The notes beneath the pieces were generated by a model. That model did no database searches and was not told the origin of the DNA. It saw nothing but the letters and a program-made list of their open reading frames with translations. Both the position numbers and the translations under genes were made by a program. Shown piece by piece: positions 28,365 through 37,396 of a stretch of 64,000 bases of DNA. Every line of letters starts with the position of its first letter. Position 1 is the stretch's first letter. Source of the stretch: Martelella sp. NC20 (GTDB lineage Bacteria > Pseudomonadota > Alphaproteobacteria > Rhizobiales > Rhizobiaceae); contig NZ_CP054861.1 of assembly GCF_013459645.1 (NCBI RefSeq), positions 3,832,001 through 3,896,000 on the forward strand, read 5' to 3'.

Positions 28365-29219
28365 TCAGCTTTGTGAAATCCGGTTCCGTGAATGCTTATC
28401 GTTCAGCTCCGTCGAATTTGGTATCCCCTGTTCAGGGGGGATCTCGCCCAGCCACAATGCCATCAGTGCCGAACGGCTGGAAACACTGTATTTTCGGTAA
28501 ATCCGCTTGACGTGATCATGGACAGTATGCGGACTTTGACCGTTCGTTTCAGCTATTTTCCGTTCAGAAAGTCCTTGCAGTAAACCCTGCAGTACATTGC
28601 CTTCCATCGGGGTCAGCGGCTCCGATGCGACCCCAATTCCCTCCGACAGCATCTGCAAACGATAAAACCAGCGTATACCGCGCAATGCATGGCTGACAAC
28701 CTGTCGGTCGCGCTCGGAAAACGGCGATTGGGAAAGCGCGCGGTGAAAGCCAACCTGAATTTCGGCATCAGCATTGATGGGAATGCCAACCCAGATCGAA
28801 TCGAGTCGGTCGATACCGCGATAAAAGGTTTTGTAGGCATAGCTTTCAAACCATTCGGGCGTAGCCAGTTGATGCAGCATGAAGACCCGGAATTTTCCGG
28901 CAAGCTCGGCATTGCGAATTGTGGTGATATCGGGCGTTCCCTGCTCCATCAGGGCGAATGCTTCCTGAATGATTCTCGCCGTTTGGTTGTCTGGATAAAG
29001 CGCCGACAGGCAGCGCGGTCGCCAGCCGAAAAGCGGATCGCGATGCATGTTGTCGACAAGTCGCACGGCGCCTATCCAGTCGGCCTGTCGCGCATCAATC
29101 ATGTTGCAAACCGCCGAGAGCAGATGCACGCGCGCCGCTGGCATGCGAGATACCTCAAAATCAGCCAACTCGTCCCAGAGCGCATAAATTCGCTCGAAAT
29201 CGATTGTTTCGTTCAACAT
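28365..29219 (-). CDS. LuxR-type transcriptional regulator
   Basis: A 284-aa protein with a C-terminal LuxR helix-turn-helix (about 200-258; LTPMEGNVLQGLLQGLSERK, recognition helix SPHTVHDHVKRIYRKY). The N-terminal 190 residues have no recognised sensor signature but contain a GAF-like stretch around YRGIDRLDSIWVGI. It is the first gene of a same-strand set with the TpsB transporter and the serine hydrolase and probably regulates them. A TGTGTACACA palindrome lies 43 bp upstream of its start. Confidence 0.8.
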   Translation of the reverse strand: MLNETIDFERIYALWDELADFEVSRMPAARVHLLSAVCNMIDARQADWIGAVRLVDNMHRDPLFGWRPRCLSALYPDNQTARIIQEAFALMEQGTPDITTIRNAELAGKFRVFMLHQLATPEWFESYAYKTFYRGIDRLDSIWVGIPINADAEIQVGFHRALSQSPFSERDRQVVSHALRGIRWFYRLQMLSEGIGVASEPLTPMEGNVLQGLLQGLSERKIAETNGQSPHTVHDHVKRIYRKYSVSSRSALMALWLGEIPPEQGIPNSTELNDKHSRNRISQS

Positions 29220-29261
29220 CGGCTAAGGTGACCGCGGAGCATGATGGTTGTGACCTTGTTG

Positions 29262-29271
29262 TGTGTACACA
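29262..29271. promoter_or_regulatory. Palindrome upstream of the LuxR-type gene
   Basis: TGTGTACACA, a perfect 10-bp palindrome in an AT-rich leader 43 bp before the start codon at 29219. It could be an autoregulatory operator. A short palindrome of this size can occur by chance. Confidence 0.3.
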
Positions 29272-29513
29272 ATTACTAATGTTCCGCGCGCGCAAAGTAA
29301 AATTCTCACGTTTGTTTTTAGACAATGTTTCAGAGGCCATCGGCATTGAACTGACTGAAGAGCTCAGCACGGCAGCGAATGTCTGCTTGCCAAACCTATT
29401 CCCCCAAAACCTCCCATTCCGCTGTCGGCCCCTTTTCAGTCGGTCTGCAACGATCGGCGGCGAGTGGCTCCCGCAGGCAGTCATTCAGGCGGCGCAGGGC
29501 CGAAACGCCAAGA

Positions 29514-31316
29514 TCAGGCGGGGCGCTTCGGTTTGCGGCTCTTGTGTTTCGACGTTTTGCCGCGATCGGCCGGAGGGGCCTGGTGTTTGCGGGTCGGCTT
29601 GCCGTCCTGCTTGAATTTCGGTTTCGCTTGTCTCGGCTTTTCGCGCGTCTCACCGACCGGCTTGATGATGATGCCTCTCTCGAGGCTGCCGGGCTGCTTG
29701 AGCTGTTGCGCATAACCGGCGGCCTTGTCGGCGGAGATTTCGAAACGGGTTTCGGTGTCATCGATCCTGATCGCGCCGACATCGCGTTTCGTCACGCCGC
29801 CGGCGTTGCAGATCATCGGCAGCAGGAATTTCGGATCGGCGCGCTGCTTGCGCCCGAGCGAGATGGTGAACCATACGCCGTCCTGCATGTCCGGGCCACG
29901 CGGCTCGCGAACCGACGCGTGTTTGTCTGCGGACCGGCGATCGCGAGCGGACGTCTTGTTCTCGAGCGCCTCAGTGGGAAGCGGCAAGAGTTCCTCGGGA
30001 ACGGGGTGGGCGGCCAATTGCTGGCGAAGGAATGCCGCTGCGATGCGCTCAGGCCCCACCCGGTCCAGCAATTCGGCCACGAATTCCGCCTCCGCTCCGT
30101 CGGGCTTAGCGGCAGAAGCTGCGGCATCGATGATCCACCGGCGGTAGCGCGCCTCGATATCGGCAATGCCGGGCGCCGCGCGGACGGTCGCCGTCAGCTT
30201 CGCCAATGTAAGCACGCGCTGAGCAGCACCTCGTCTGTTTTCCGGAACGATGAGCACGCAGACGCCCTTTCGACCGGCGCGGCCGGTCCGGCCGGACCGA
30301 TGCAGCAGGGTCTCCGGGTTGCTCGGCACGTCGGCATGGACCACGAGGTCGAGGTTCGGAAGGTCGATGCCGCGCGCCGCGACATCGGTCGCCACGCAGA
30401 CACGCGAGCGTCCGTCGCGCATGGATTGCAGCGCATTCGACCGCTCCGATTGCGCCATCTCACCCGAAAGCGACACCACCGCGAAGCCACGATTTGCCAG
30501 CCGCGCCGTGAGATGGCGAACCGCCTCACGTGTGTGGCAGAACACCAGGGCGCTTGAGCTGTCGGAATCGAGCAGCGTATTGATGATGGCGTGTTCGCGC
30601 TCGTCGCGCCGCACCAGCATCAACTGGTATTCGATGTCGGCATGCTGCTCGGTGGACCCGGTCGTCTCGATGCGCACCGCGTTGTTCTGCACGGTCCTGG
30701 CGAGCTCCGCGATGCCGCGCCGCACGGTCGCCGAAAACAGCAGCGTGCGGCGTTCCCGCGGCGCGGCGCCGAGGATGAATTCCAGGTCTTCGCGAAAACC
30801 GAGGTCCAGCATCTCGTCGGCTTCGTCGAGAACCACCGCGCGAACGGCGCCGAGGTCCAGCGCTCCCCGCGTGATGTGATCGCGCAGGCGTCCGGGCGTG
30901 CCGACGACGAGATGGGCGCCACGGTCGAGCGCACGGCGTTCGTTGCGCATGTCCATGCCGCCCACGCAGGTCGCGATCCTGACCTCGGCTGCCGCGTAGA
31001 GCCAATCGAGTTCCCTTTGGACCTGAATGGCAAGTTCGCGCGTCGGTGCGATGACCAGACCGAGCGGCGCGGCGGCCGCGTCGAAACGCTCGCCGCTTCC
31101 AAGCAGCGTCGGCGCGATTGCGATGCCGAAGGCGACCGTCTTTCCCGAGCCCGTCTGCGCCGAGACCAGCAGATCGGCGTCGCCGTGATCTTCATTGGTC
31201 ATCGCCATTTGAACCGGAGTGAGCGCGCTATAGCCTTTCGCCGCGAGGGCGGAGGCAAGGGCCGGATGTATCGCGGCAATCGGGGATGTGGCGTTGGAAT
31301 CGGTATTCGGCGTCAT
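29514..31316 (-). CDS. DEAD-box ATP-dependent RNA helicase (DeaD/CsdA type)
   Basis: A 600-aa cytoplasmic RNA helicase involved in RNA unwinding, ribosome assembly or cold adaptation. Motifs in order: Q motif (TPVQMAM), I AQTGSGKT, Ia PTRELA, Ib TPGR, II DEAD, III SAT, IV VFCHT, V TDVAARGID, VI HRSGRTGRAGR. A DbpA-like RNA-binding domain (about 465-540) and a basic, Lys/Arg-rich tail follow. The ATG at 31316 follows AGGTGG at good spacing; an in-frame GTG three codons upstream is the alternative. A chromosomal housekeeping gene, separated from the IS region to its right. Confidence 0.93.
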   Translation of the reverse strand: MTPNTDSNATSPIAAIHPALASALAAKGYSALTPVQMAMTNEDHGDADLLVSAQTGSGKTVAFGIAIAPTLLGSGERFDAAAAPLGLVIAPTRELAIQVQRELDWLYAAAEVRIATCVGGMDMRNERRALDRGAHLVVGTPGRLRDHITRGALDLGAVRAVVLDEADEMLDLGFREDLEFILGAAPRERRTLLFSATVRRGIAELARTVQNNAVRIETTGSTEQHADIEYQLMLVRRDEREHAIINTLLDSDSSSALVFCHTREAVRHLTARLANRGFAVVSLSGEMAQSERSNALQSMRDGRSRVCVATDVAARGIDLPNLDLVVHADVPSNPETLLHRSGRTGRAGRKGVCVLIVPENRRGAAQRVLTLAKLTATVRAAPGIADIEARYRRWIIDAAASAAKPDGAEAEFVAELLDRVGPERIAAAFLRQQLAAHPVPEELLPLPTEALENKTSARDRRSADKHASVREPRGPDMQDGVWFTISLGRKQRADPKFLLPMICNAGGVTKRDVGAIRIDDTETRFEISADKAAGYAQQLKQPGSLERGIIIKPVGETREKPRQAKPKFKQDGKPTRKHQAPPADRGKTSKHKSRKPKRPA

Positions 31317-31488
31317 GGTCACCACCTTTGCTGGTCGCCGAATATCATCATGTGCGCGCTGTGGGTAGCGATAGTTTGCCGGGATCTCCGCCCCTTGGAA
31401 AGCTTGGCTGATGACGACACCCAGCGAAATTGACCGGAGGGCGGAACCGGCATCCCGCCCGGGCCCCGGTAGGACAACCAGCTGACTA

Positions 31489-32532
31489 GAGTCTGTCAGC
31501 CCTAAACGGAATCGTTTGGGGATTCCCTTGCGATCGATTTCTCAAGATCATTGCTGGTGAGGAGGCCAGCAATGATGGTGCGACCTCTTTCACTTGATTT
31601 GCGAACACGCATTGCGGCAGCGCTGACTGATGGCATGACGGTTCGCGCCGCAGCGGAGCGCTTTGGCGTATCGGCGGCAACAGCGGTACGGATCGGACAG
31701 CTCGACCGTTCAGGCAAAGGCCTGAAGCCGGCGAAGATTGGCGGCTATGTCAAGCCGACACTGAGGGGCGCGGCGGCCGACGCCGTGCGTCAGCGGCTGC
31801 AGGTCAAGTCCGACTGGACGGTGCGCGCATTGTCGGCTGACCTGAAGGCAGTAGGGATCAACGTGTCTCATGACACCGTCTGGCGGTTCCTGCGCGGCGA
31901 GGGCAAGACCTTCAAAAAAACACTGCTGGCAAGCGAACAGGACCGCCCGAAAGTGGCCCGGTTCCGGATGCGCTGGAAGACCCATCAGCATCGGCTTGAT
32001 CCGGATCGGCTTGTCTTCATCGACGAGACCTGGGTCAAGACCAACATGACACGCACCCGCGGCTGGTGTCAGCGGGGCGAGCCTCTCATTGCAAAAGTCC
32101 CTCATGGTCATTGGAAGACGCTGACCTTCCTGGCCGGCTTACGGCGCGACAGCATCGTGGCGCCCCTCGTGCTCGATGGTCCCATCAATGGCATCGCCTT
32201 TACCGCATGGGTCCAGCAATGTCTGGTCCCGACACTCAAGGCCGGTGACATCGTCATCCTCGACAATCTGGGAAGCCACAAAGGAAAGCCGGCACGCGAT
32301 GCAGTCCGCGATGTCGGTGCGCATCTCTTCTTCCTGCCGCCCTAAAGCCCGGACCTCAATCCCATCGAGATGATGTTCGCAAAGCTCAAGACGCTCGTCA
32401 GAAAGGCGGACGAACGAACCGTCGAGACAACATGGAGACGTATCGGTGAACTCCTCAAGCTCTTCAGCCCCCAGGAGTGCTCCAACTATCTCAGACATGC
32501 AGGATATGGTTCAGAATAAACCTGACAGACTC
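31489..32532 (+). mobile_element. IS630 family insertion sequence
   Basis: Complete element of 1044 bp. Terminal inverted repeats begin GAGTCTGTCAG (31489-31499) and end CTGACAGACTC (32522-32532). Each end is flanked by TA (31487-31488 and 32533-32534), the target duplicated by IS630/Tc1-mariner elements. Both ends intact; the transposase carries a nonsense codon. Confidence 0.88.
31572..32519 (+). pseudogene. IS630 transposase interrupted by a TAA codon
   Basis: DDE transposase whose frame would encode about 315 residues. An N-terminal helix-turn-helix (RAAAERFGVSAATAVRI), FIDETWVK (first Asp) and IVILDNLGSHK (second Asp) are present. At 32343-32345 a TAA replaces the Tyr codon of the usual LPPYSPDLNPIE box, and the same frame continues as SPDLNPIEMMFAKLK to a natural stop at 32519. 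The 257-residue truncated product lacks the catalytic Glu. It is probably inactive unless the stop is suppressed. Confidence 0.85.
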
Positions 32533-32681
32533 TAAGTGGGGAGCGGGTCGATCTGGATGTTATTCACCCGTCCGCTACCGCAGAGCTGTTGCTCGGAATT
32601 CCGCTAGCCCCCATTTAGGTCGTTCGAAGGAATGCGGACCGACCTGTAAAAGCTGCCATTCGTTGCGCAACGTGTGAAGGT

Positions 32682-33389
32682 CTATAGAGGTGTCTTCTCG
32701 AAGCGCGTTGCGACCCTGCGGAAATGCTTGAGCTTGGAGAAGCAGCATTCGATGAGGTGGCGCTGGGCATAAAGGTCCTTGTCGAGTGGGTATTTCCGGG
32801 CACGGGAGGGATTGTTAGGAATCACCGCCACAGCGCCTTTGTCCGCGATGGCATCGCGTAGGCGATCGCTGTCATAGGCGGTGTCGGCCATGACGATATC
32901 GGCAGGCAGGCCCTCGATCAGGGCATCGGCTTGTGGCGCATCGCCCTTTTGGCCTGCGGTCAGTGTGAAGCGGACCGGGCAACCGAGACCGCGCACCGCC
33001 ATGTGGATTTTGGTGCTCAGGCCCCCGCGAGAGCGGCCAAGGGCTTGATCTTCAGCCCCTTTTTTTGCACCAGCGGTATGCTGATGAGCGCGGACGATGG
33101 TGGAATCGACAATCAGATATTCGAAGTCCGGATCATCGGACATCGCCGCGAACATACGCCACCAGATGCCCTTTTTGCTCCAGCGGCTGAAGCGGCGGAA
33201 GACACTGTTCCATTCGCCGAACACTTCCGGCAGGTCACGCCAGGGCGAGCCGGTGCGCACGATCCACAGCACGGCTTCCACAAACATCCTGTTGTCGCGA
33301 CCCGACGACCCACGCGTCCGATCATCACCAATGCTGTGCCGCGATATCCGCTCCCACTGCTCGTCCCGAAGGATCAACCGGTAATACAC
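32682..33389 (-). pseudogene. IS5 family transposase, 3'-truncated
   Basis: A 235-residue frame (GTG start) with IS5/IS427-type features: FVEAVLWIVRTGSPWRDLP, the Asp-containing IVDSTIVRAHQH, MADTAYDSDRLR and the end of the catalytic box HLIECCFSKLKHFRRVATRFEK. Relatives continue for some 15-30 residues past RFEKT; here the frame stops at TPL. I infer the right end of the element has been lost. No clear terminal repeats were found. Confidence 0.75.
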
Positions 33390-33461
33390 ACATCACTGCC
33401 TGCAAAAGACAGTCTTGATTCTGATTTGCTCAGACTTGGGAAGCCCAAGAGTCCACACGAC

Positions 33462-34094
33462 CTAGCTCGTCATTTCGACCTTGAAGACAAGGTCATATTC
33501 GGGCCGCGTGCCGTGCGACCAGTCGTCTTTCTTGAGCGAGATCGTATGGGGGCCGCTCGCAAACTCGAAGTCTTCCAGGGCCTCAATCTTTCGCTCTATC
33601 CGCTTGGTTGGCTCTGATTGGCTTGCCTTGAGCAGGAGATAGAGCGCTGCCTGTGAAAACAGCGCTCGCGCCTCATCATCACTGTCAGGCGCATTGACGT
33701 TGAGTTTGAGCTTGAGCTGTTTTGCGCAACTCGCTTCGCCTCCGATGGAATAGGTGATGTTGTTAAGCGAAAACCCCTTGCCAACCGGCTTGAGGTGGGA
33801 TTCTGCAAACCACTCCCCTTCATAGCCCTGATGGTAGTCTCCCGTTTCAAGCTCGAAAGCCTGCATGAAATCCTTTGCTGACCATGGCGACCAGCCATCC
33901 TTCGGGTCGACTGGTGGCGGTGACTTCTCGCGCTTGAGAACGGTCCGCACGCCCTCGAATACTTCGCGGATCGCTTTTTTCGTTTCGGGGCGCTCTCGCT
34001 GCACAGCCCTTTGCCAGCGTTCGAGATAATCGAGATTAGTGCGGCAGTTGATGGCCGCTTGCCGCTTCGCGTACCTCAGGAGCTTTTTGTCCAT
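33462..34094 (-). CDS. Hypothetical protein, possibly 5'-truncated
   Basis: A 210-aa, charged, soluble protein with no family I can name; it ends ...PEYDLVFKVEMTS and contains an N-terminal helical, basic segment. Its ATG lies exactly at the break of the IS4-type transposase, so the native N-terminus may have been removed and this start may be fortuitous. It lies between two IS remnants and is probably cargo or debris of an insertion hotspot. Confidence 0.4.
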   Translation of the reverse strand: MDKKLLRYAKRQAAINCRTNLDYLERWQRAVQRERPETKKAIREVFEGVRTVLKREKSPPPVDPKDGWSPWSAKDFMQAFELETGDYHQGYEGEWFAESHLKPVGKGFSLNNITYSIGGEASCAKQLKLKLNVNAPDSDDEARALFSQAALYLLLKASQSEPTKRIERKIEALEDFEFASGPHTISLKKDDWSHGTRPEYDLVFKVEMTS

Positions 34095-34107
34095 CCGGTG
34101 AGCCGCA

Positions 34108-34785
34108 GGCCAGGGGCTGTTCAGCGGTGACGTCGATCATGGTATTGGTCTTCAGGCGGGTGACGAAACGTGCGCCGGCCTGATCGATCCTGGCCCACCA
34201 TGCGAAGTCATAGTAAGCCAGATCAAAGACATAGGTCATGCCCGGCTCTATCGGAGCCGCTTTTGCCGGCGTGATGTCATTGGTCTTCTGACCGCTGAGG
34301 GATGCGGCGACAGGCAGACTTTCATGCGGGTCATAGTTCACATGCAGCTTGATGGCCCGATGGTCGTTGACCATATCCGCCCACCCGCTTTTCGTGGCTG
34401 AAAGCTGAATGCGCGTGGCATCGAGAATCCGCACGGCATCGGCTATGTGGCGGCGGGTCCGCCGGCTGGCCGTCGTCGCCATATGGGCGAACAGATCGGC
34501 ATAAAGGGCCGCCGGTCTTGTGGCATTGGCATCGGCAAGGGTTGTTCGCGCCACCGGTCGGGCGCCGACATGATAAAGCCGGGCTTCATGGCTGGAAAGG
34601 CCGGCTTCGATCTCGCGCAGGCTTGAAGCGCCTGAAAGCTGGCCGAATAGCAGCGCCAGAAACTGGCCTTTGGTGGAAAGCCGGCGCACGCGATGATCCG
34701 CGTTATGCTCATCCACAAGACGTTCGAACACGCCCCACGGAATATGCTTTTGTATCTGATGGAAAACGCTATTTTGATGTTGCAT
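34108..34785 (-). pseudogene. IS4 family transposase, C-terminally truncated
   Basis: The N-terminal domain (HQNSVFHQIQKHIPWGVFER) and the start of the DDE domain (DATRIQLS, VFDLAYYDFAWWARI, RFVTRLKTNT) of an IS4-type transposase. Homology ends after about 226 residues near 34108, where the frame runs into unrelated sequence. The ATG at 34785 has a good AGGAGGT site. The left outer end of the element is probably near 34884, where AAACCGGACACTAG resembles an IS terminus. Confidence 0.75.
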
Positions 34786-34952
34786 GGCATTGACCTCCTG
34801 CTCGTGTCCAGAACGCCGCGAAACGTCTGAAAACAAGTAGAATCAATGTCATGCGCCTTGTCTACAAATTTAAACCGGACACTAGTGGGGTGTGCACGAG
34901 AAATGGCCATTTCGTGCATTCTTATGCTTCATTGGCATTCATATAAAGGTAA

Positions 34953-35000
34953 TGGCGACCCCTGCAGGATTCGAACCTGCGACCGTCGGCTTAGAAGGCC
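34953..35000 (-). repeat. tRNA-Arg(TCT) 3' fragment, candidate att site
   Basis: Read on the minus strand, these 48 nt give the 3' two-thirds of a tRNA: anticodon loop CTTCTAA (anticodon TCT), variable region, T-arm GCAGG-TTCGAAT-CCTGC, acceptor 3' strand and encoded CCA. The 5' half (D-arm and 5' acceptor) is absent, so it is not a functional gene. Such 3' fragments are left when an element integrates at a tRNA. The orientation places the element on the higher-coordinate side, where the prophage lies. Confidence 0.75.
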
Positions 35001-35429
35001 ATGGCGCAATCCAGATAATTCAGAGTATATGCGGCGTTTTCCTGTAAACCGGAACCTATGAAAACATTGACGAATTCATAGCTTGTGTAAACCTATTTCG
35101 CCAGAATGGCATGGCCGGCGAGCCCGCATAGTCGCCGGCCTGAAACGCCGCCATGAGTACTGCGGCGACCTCGATATCGGTTCGATAAATCGGGGTTGCA
35201 TTGAAATGCGCGGAGGCGTTGTGCCGCCGCTGTTTCCGGCCACCGCTCCTGAGTATCCCCTCAAGCGCTATTCGCGTATCCGCCTGGCCGGCGGCAAATA
35301 TGCCGAGTGGCCACGGAATCCGAAGGTGCCTCCCCGTCACCAACATTGAAGTAGGTGACGAAGAGTTCAGGCCGGATCTCGCCACTCAGACCAAGGTCAT
35401 CACGTGCGGGGGTCTGAACTTTGCTATTT
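35001..35429. other. Gap to the right of the tRNA fragment
   Basis: About 430 bp. The short frames on both strands have no recognisable family and look like decayed sequence; no promoter or repeat stands out. If the tRNA fragment is an attachment site, this is the outermost segment of the integrated element. Confidence 0.4.
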
Positions 35430-35675
35430 TCAATCATCCTTCGAAAGGTCGATGATACTGCCGCAGCTATGGAGCAAACGCGGGCTGGAAAAGTACCCGT
35501 TTTCATCGTCCACAGTGACCTCAAAAGCCGCGACACCGGCGAAGCGGGATGCCATTGCATCCACGGTTCGTTCGGCGGAGGCAGCGGAGCTGGCCTCCCT
35601 CATTTCACCGGGCGTCAGACTTCCCCTCCTCCCTTTCTTGAAGGGCATGATGATGATTTTCTGTTTTTCTGACAT
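35430..35675 (-). CDS. Small hypothetical protein
   Basis: An 81-aa frame starting MSEKQKIIIMPFKKGRRGSL with a good ribosome-binding site (GGAGAG, 8 nt from the ATG). Basic N-terminus, acidic C-terminus, no membrane segment and no family recognised by me. The AT-rich leader and small size suit an accessory or phage-borne gene. Confidence 0.5.
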   Translation of the reverse strand: MSEKQKIIIMPFKKGRRGSLTPGEMREASSAASAERTVDAMASRFAGVAAFEVTVDDENGYFSSPRLLHSCGSIIDLSKDD

Positions 35676-35912
35676 TTCGACTCTCCGTTAATTTCGTTCT
35701 TGTTTCGTTCTCATTTTTTAATATGTCAACAGAGTTTCTTCTGACCTTGAGAAACGGTTGAGAACGAGTGGCTCTTCAGACCGACGCCCTGCGTTCGGCC
35801 TGTCCAGCAGTATCTTGAGCCTTGAGCGCCTCTTATCCTCGGCGCAGCCATAACCGCAACGACTGCGCCGTTGGTCAAAGCCAATTGGCCGGCGCCATGC
35901 GGTCACTTTCGG

Positions 35913-37130
35913 TCAGCCAAGCCGCAGCAACTGGTCCAGCAGGTGATCGGTCTTGATTTCCTCGCCGCTCAGCGCCATCGCGACCAGCTCTGCCCCGATG
36001 ACGGGCAGTGCAAGTACCGCGTCAGGCTTTACCCGACGCATCCGGTCCATGTTGTGCGCATCATTGACGGCCAGCAAGGTTCGCACGTCCGGATTGACGT
36101 CCTTGGCTGCAAGCGAGACAAAAGCATTGTCGGAATCGCTGTCTTGCAGCGCCAACACGGCTCGCGCCTGCCTCACCCCGGCACTTTCGAGCACCTCGCT
36201 GTTGGTCGCATCGCCGACGATTAGATCATCGGGCGGCTCGATGCCGGCCTGTGGGGCCGCACCCCATATTGCGGTTACCTGAGTTCCGCGCTTTTCCAAC
36301 GATTTGACCACGTTGCGGGCCAGTGCATTCTGGCCAGCGACGATAATATGACCGGTTCGTTTCATATGCTTCTTCCTGGGTTGCAGCAGGCTCATCATGC
36401 GCCTGTTGATCACCGGGCCGGCGATTGTCGTCAGTGAAGTGGCAAACACAACCAGTCCAAGAACGATCAGCGACATGGTGAAAAGTCGCGCGTCGTCCGT
36501 GTGCGGGGTAATGTCGCCGTAGCCGACCGTGGACATACTGACGACGGTGAAATACAGCGCCGAGCCGAAATTGCCGATTGCTGGTGAAAATCCCTTGCCG
36601 AGAACGTAGCTGCCGAGAACGCCGTAACTCACGGTGAGCAGGATGCCCACGAGAGCGAACAGTGTTCCGATGGTAAGGCTGGCCCGGTGAAAACTCTGCC
36701 GCGTCAGCAAAAGCGAGATCAGCAGGAACACGCTATAGGCAACCAATGCAGAGTTGGGATCCGAGTGCAAGAGGAGCTGCAGGGCGAGCGATGCTGCCGT
36801 CATTAAAAGCGTCAGTACCCAGGCCAGCCTCGATCGCCAGAGCAGCCCAATCGACAAAAGCGTCAATAGCCCACCGACCAATTCCTGCGAGACGCCGCGT
36901 ATCGCGAGCACCTTGAAACCTACAGACAGGCCGCTGAGGTCACTCACCGGAACGGGCAGAACGGAAATCAGGCTCTGAAGCGATCCGAACACCGGCAATA
37001 ATTGCAGCAAACCACCGATACCGATAGCAAGTGCCAGCGGGACATGGGGAAACCACCATCCCATGTGCATTGAGCGCCAGTGTCTTCCCCTGACTATTCT
37101 CGCCCACAACGGACGATCGCTCTCCCCCAT
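35913..37130 (-). CDS. kch: Voltage-gated-type potassium channel with RCK domain
   Basis: A 405-aa inner-membrane protein resembling E. coli Kch (417 aa). Several N-terminal membrane spans (about 28-170) lead to a pore loop with the potassium selectivity filter TVGYGD (201-206) and a last span. The cytoplasmic RCK/TrkA-N Rossmann domain (about 265-400) starts GHIIVAGQNALARNVVKSLEKRG. It probably mediates gated K+ flux. Located between the candidate att site and the phage lysis genes, so it may be phage cargo or a chromosomal gene next to the true prophage end. Confidence 0.85.
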   Translation of the reverse strand: MGESDRPLWARIVRGRHWRSMHMGWWFPHVPLALAIGIGGLLQLLPVFGSLQSLISVLPVPVSDLSGLSVGFKVLAIRGVSQELVGGLLTLLSIGLLWRSRLAWVLTLLMTAASLALQLLLHSDPNSALVAYSVFLLISLLLTRQSFHRASLTIGTLFALVGILLTVSYGVLGSYVLGKGFSPAIGNFGSALYFTVVSMSTVGYGDITPHTDDARLFTMSLIVLGLVVFATSLTTIAGPVINRRMMSLLQPRKKHMKRTGHIIVAGQNALARNVVKSLEKRGTQVTAIWGAAPQAGIEPPDDLIVGDATNSEVLESAGVRQARAVLALQDSDSDNAFVSLAAKDVNPDVRTLLAVNDAHNMDRMRRVKPDAVLALPVIGAELVAMALSGEEIKTDHLLDQLLRLG

Positions 37131-37396
37131 GCAGAAAACTCCATTCTCACATGTTCAACTCATGAATCTTGGGTTCCCCCAGCCGCTGGTACGCTGATGC
37201 ACCTCGTGGGCCGCTCATCCAGCTTCATAGCAAAGCGTTCAAAAACAGTCACGCAGACAGTGTGAGGCACACTTGTGCCTCGACCGCATGTGCGAGAGAC
37301 TTCGCGCGTGAACGGCCGTAAGAGTTGTTGGGAGAACGACAGCGCTAGCTCAGCATGTCGTTACTAAAAGAGGAAATACCAAGGAGTTAGGTTAAT

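Noticed and set aside
34953..35040. A complete tRNA-Arg gene
   Set aside because: The sequence preceding the anticodon arm does not form a D-arm or 5' acceptor strand, so only the 3' part is present.
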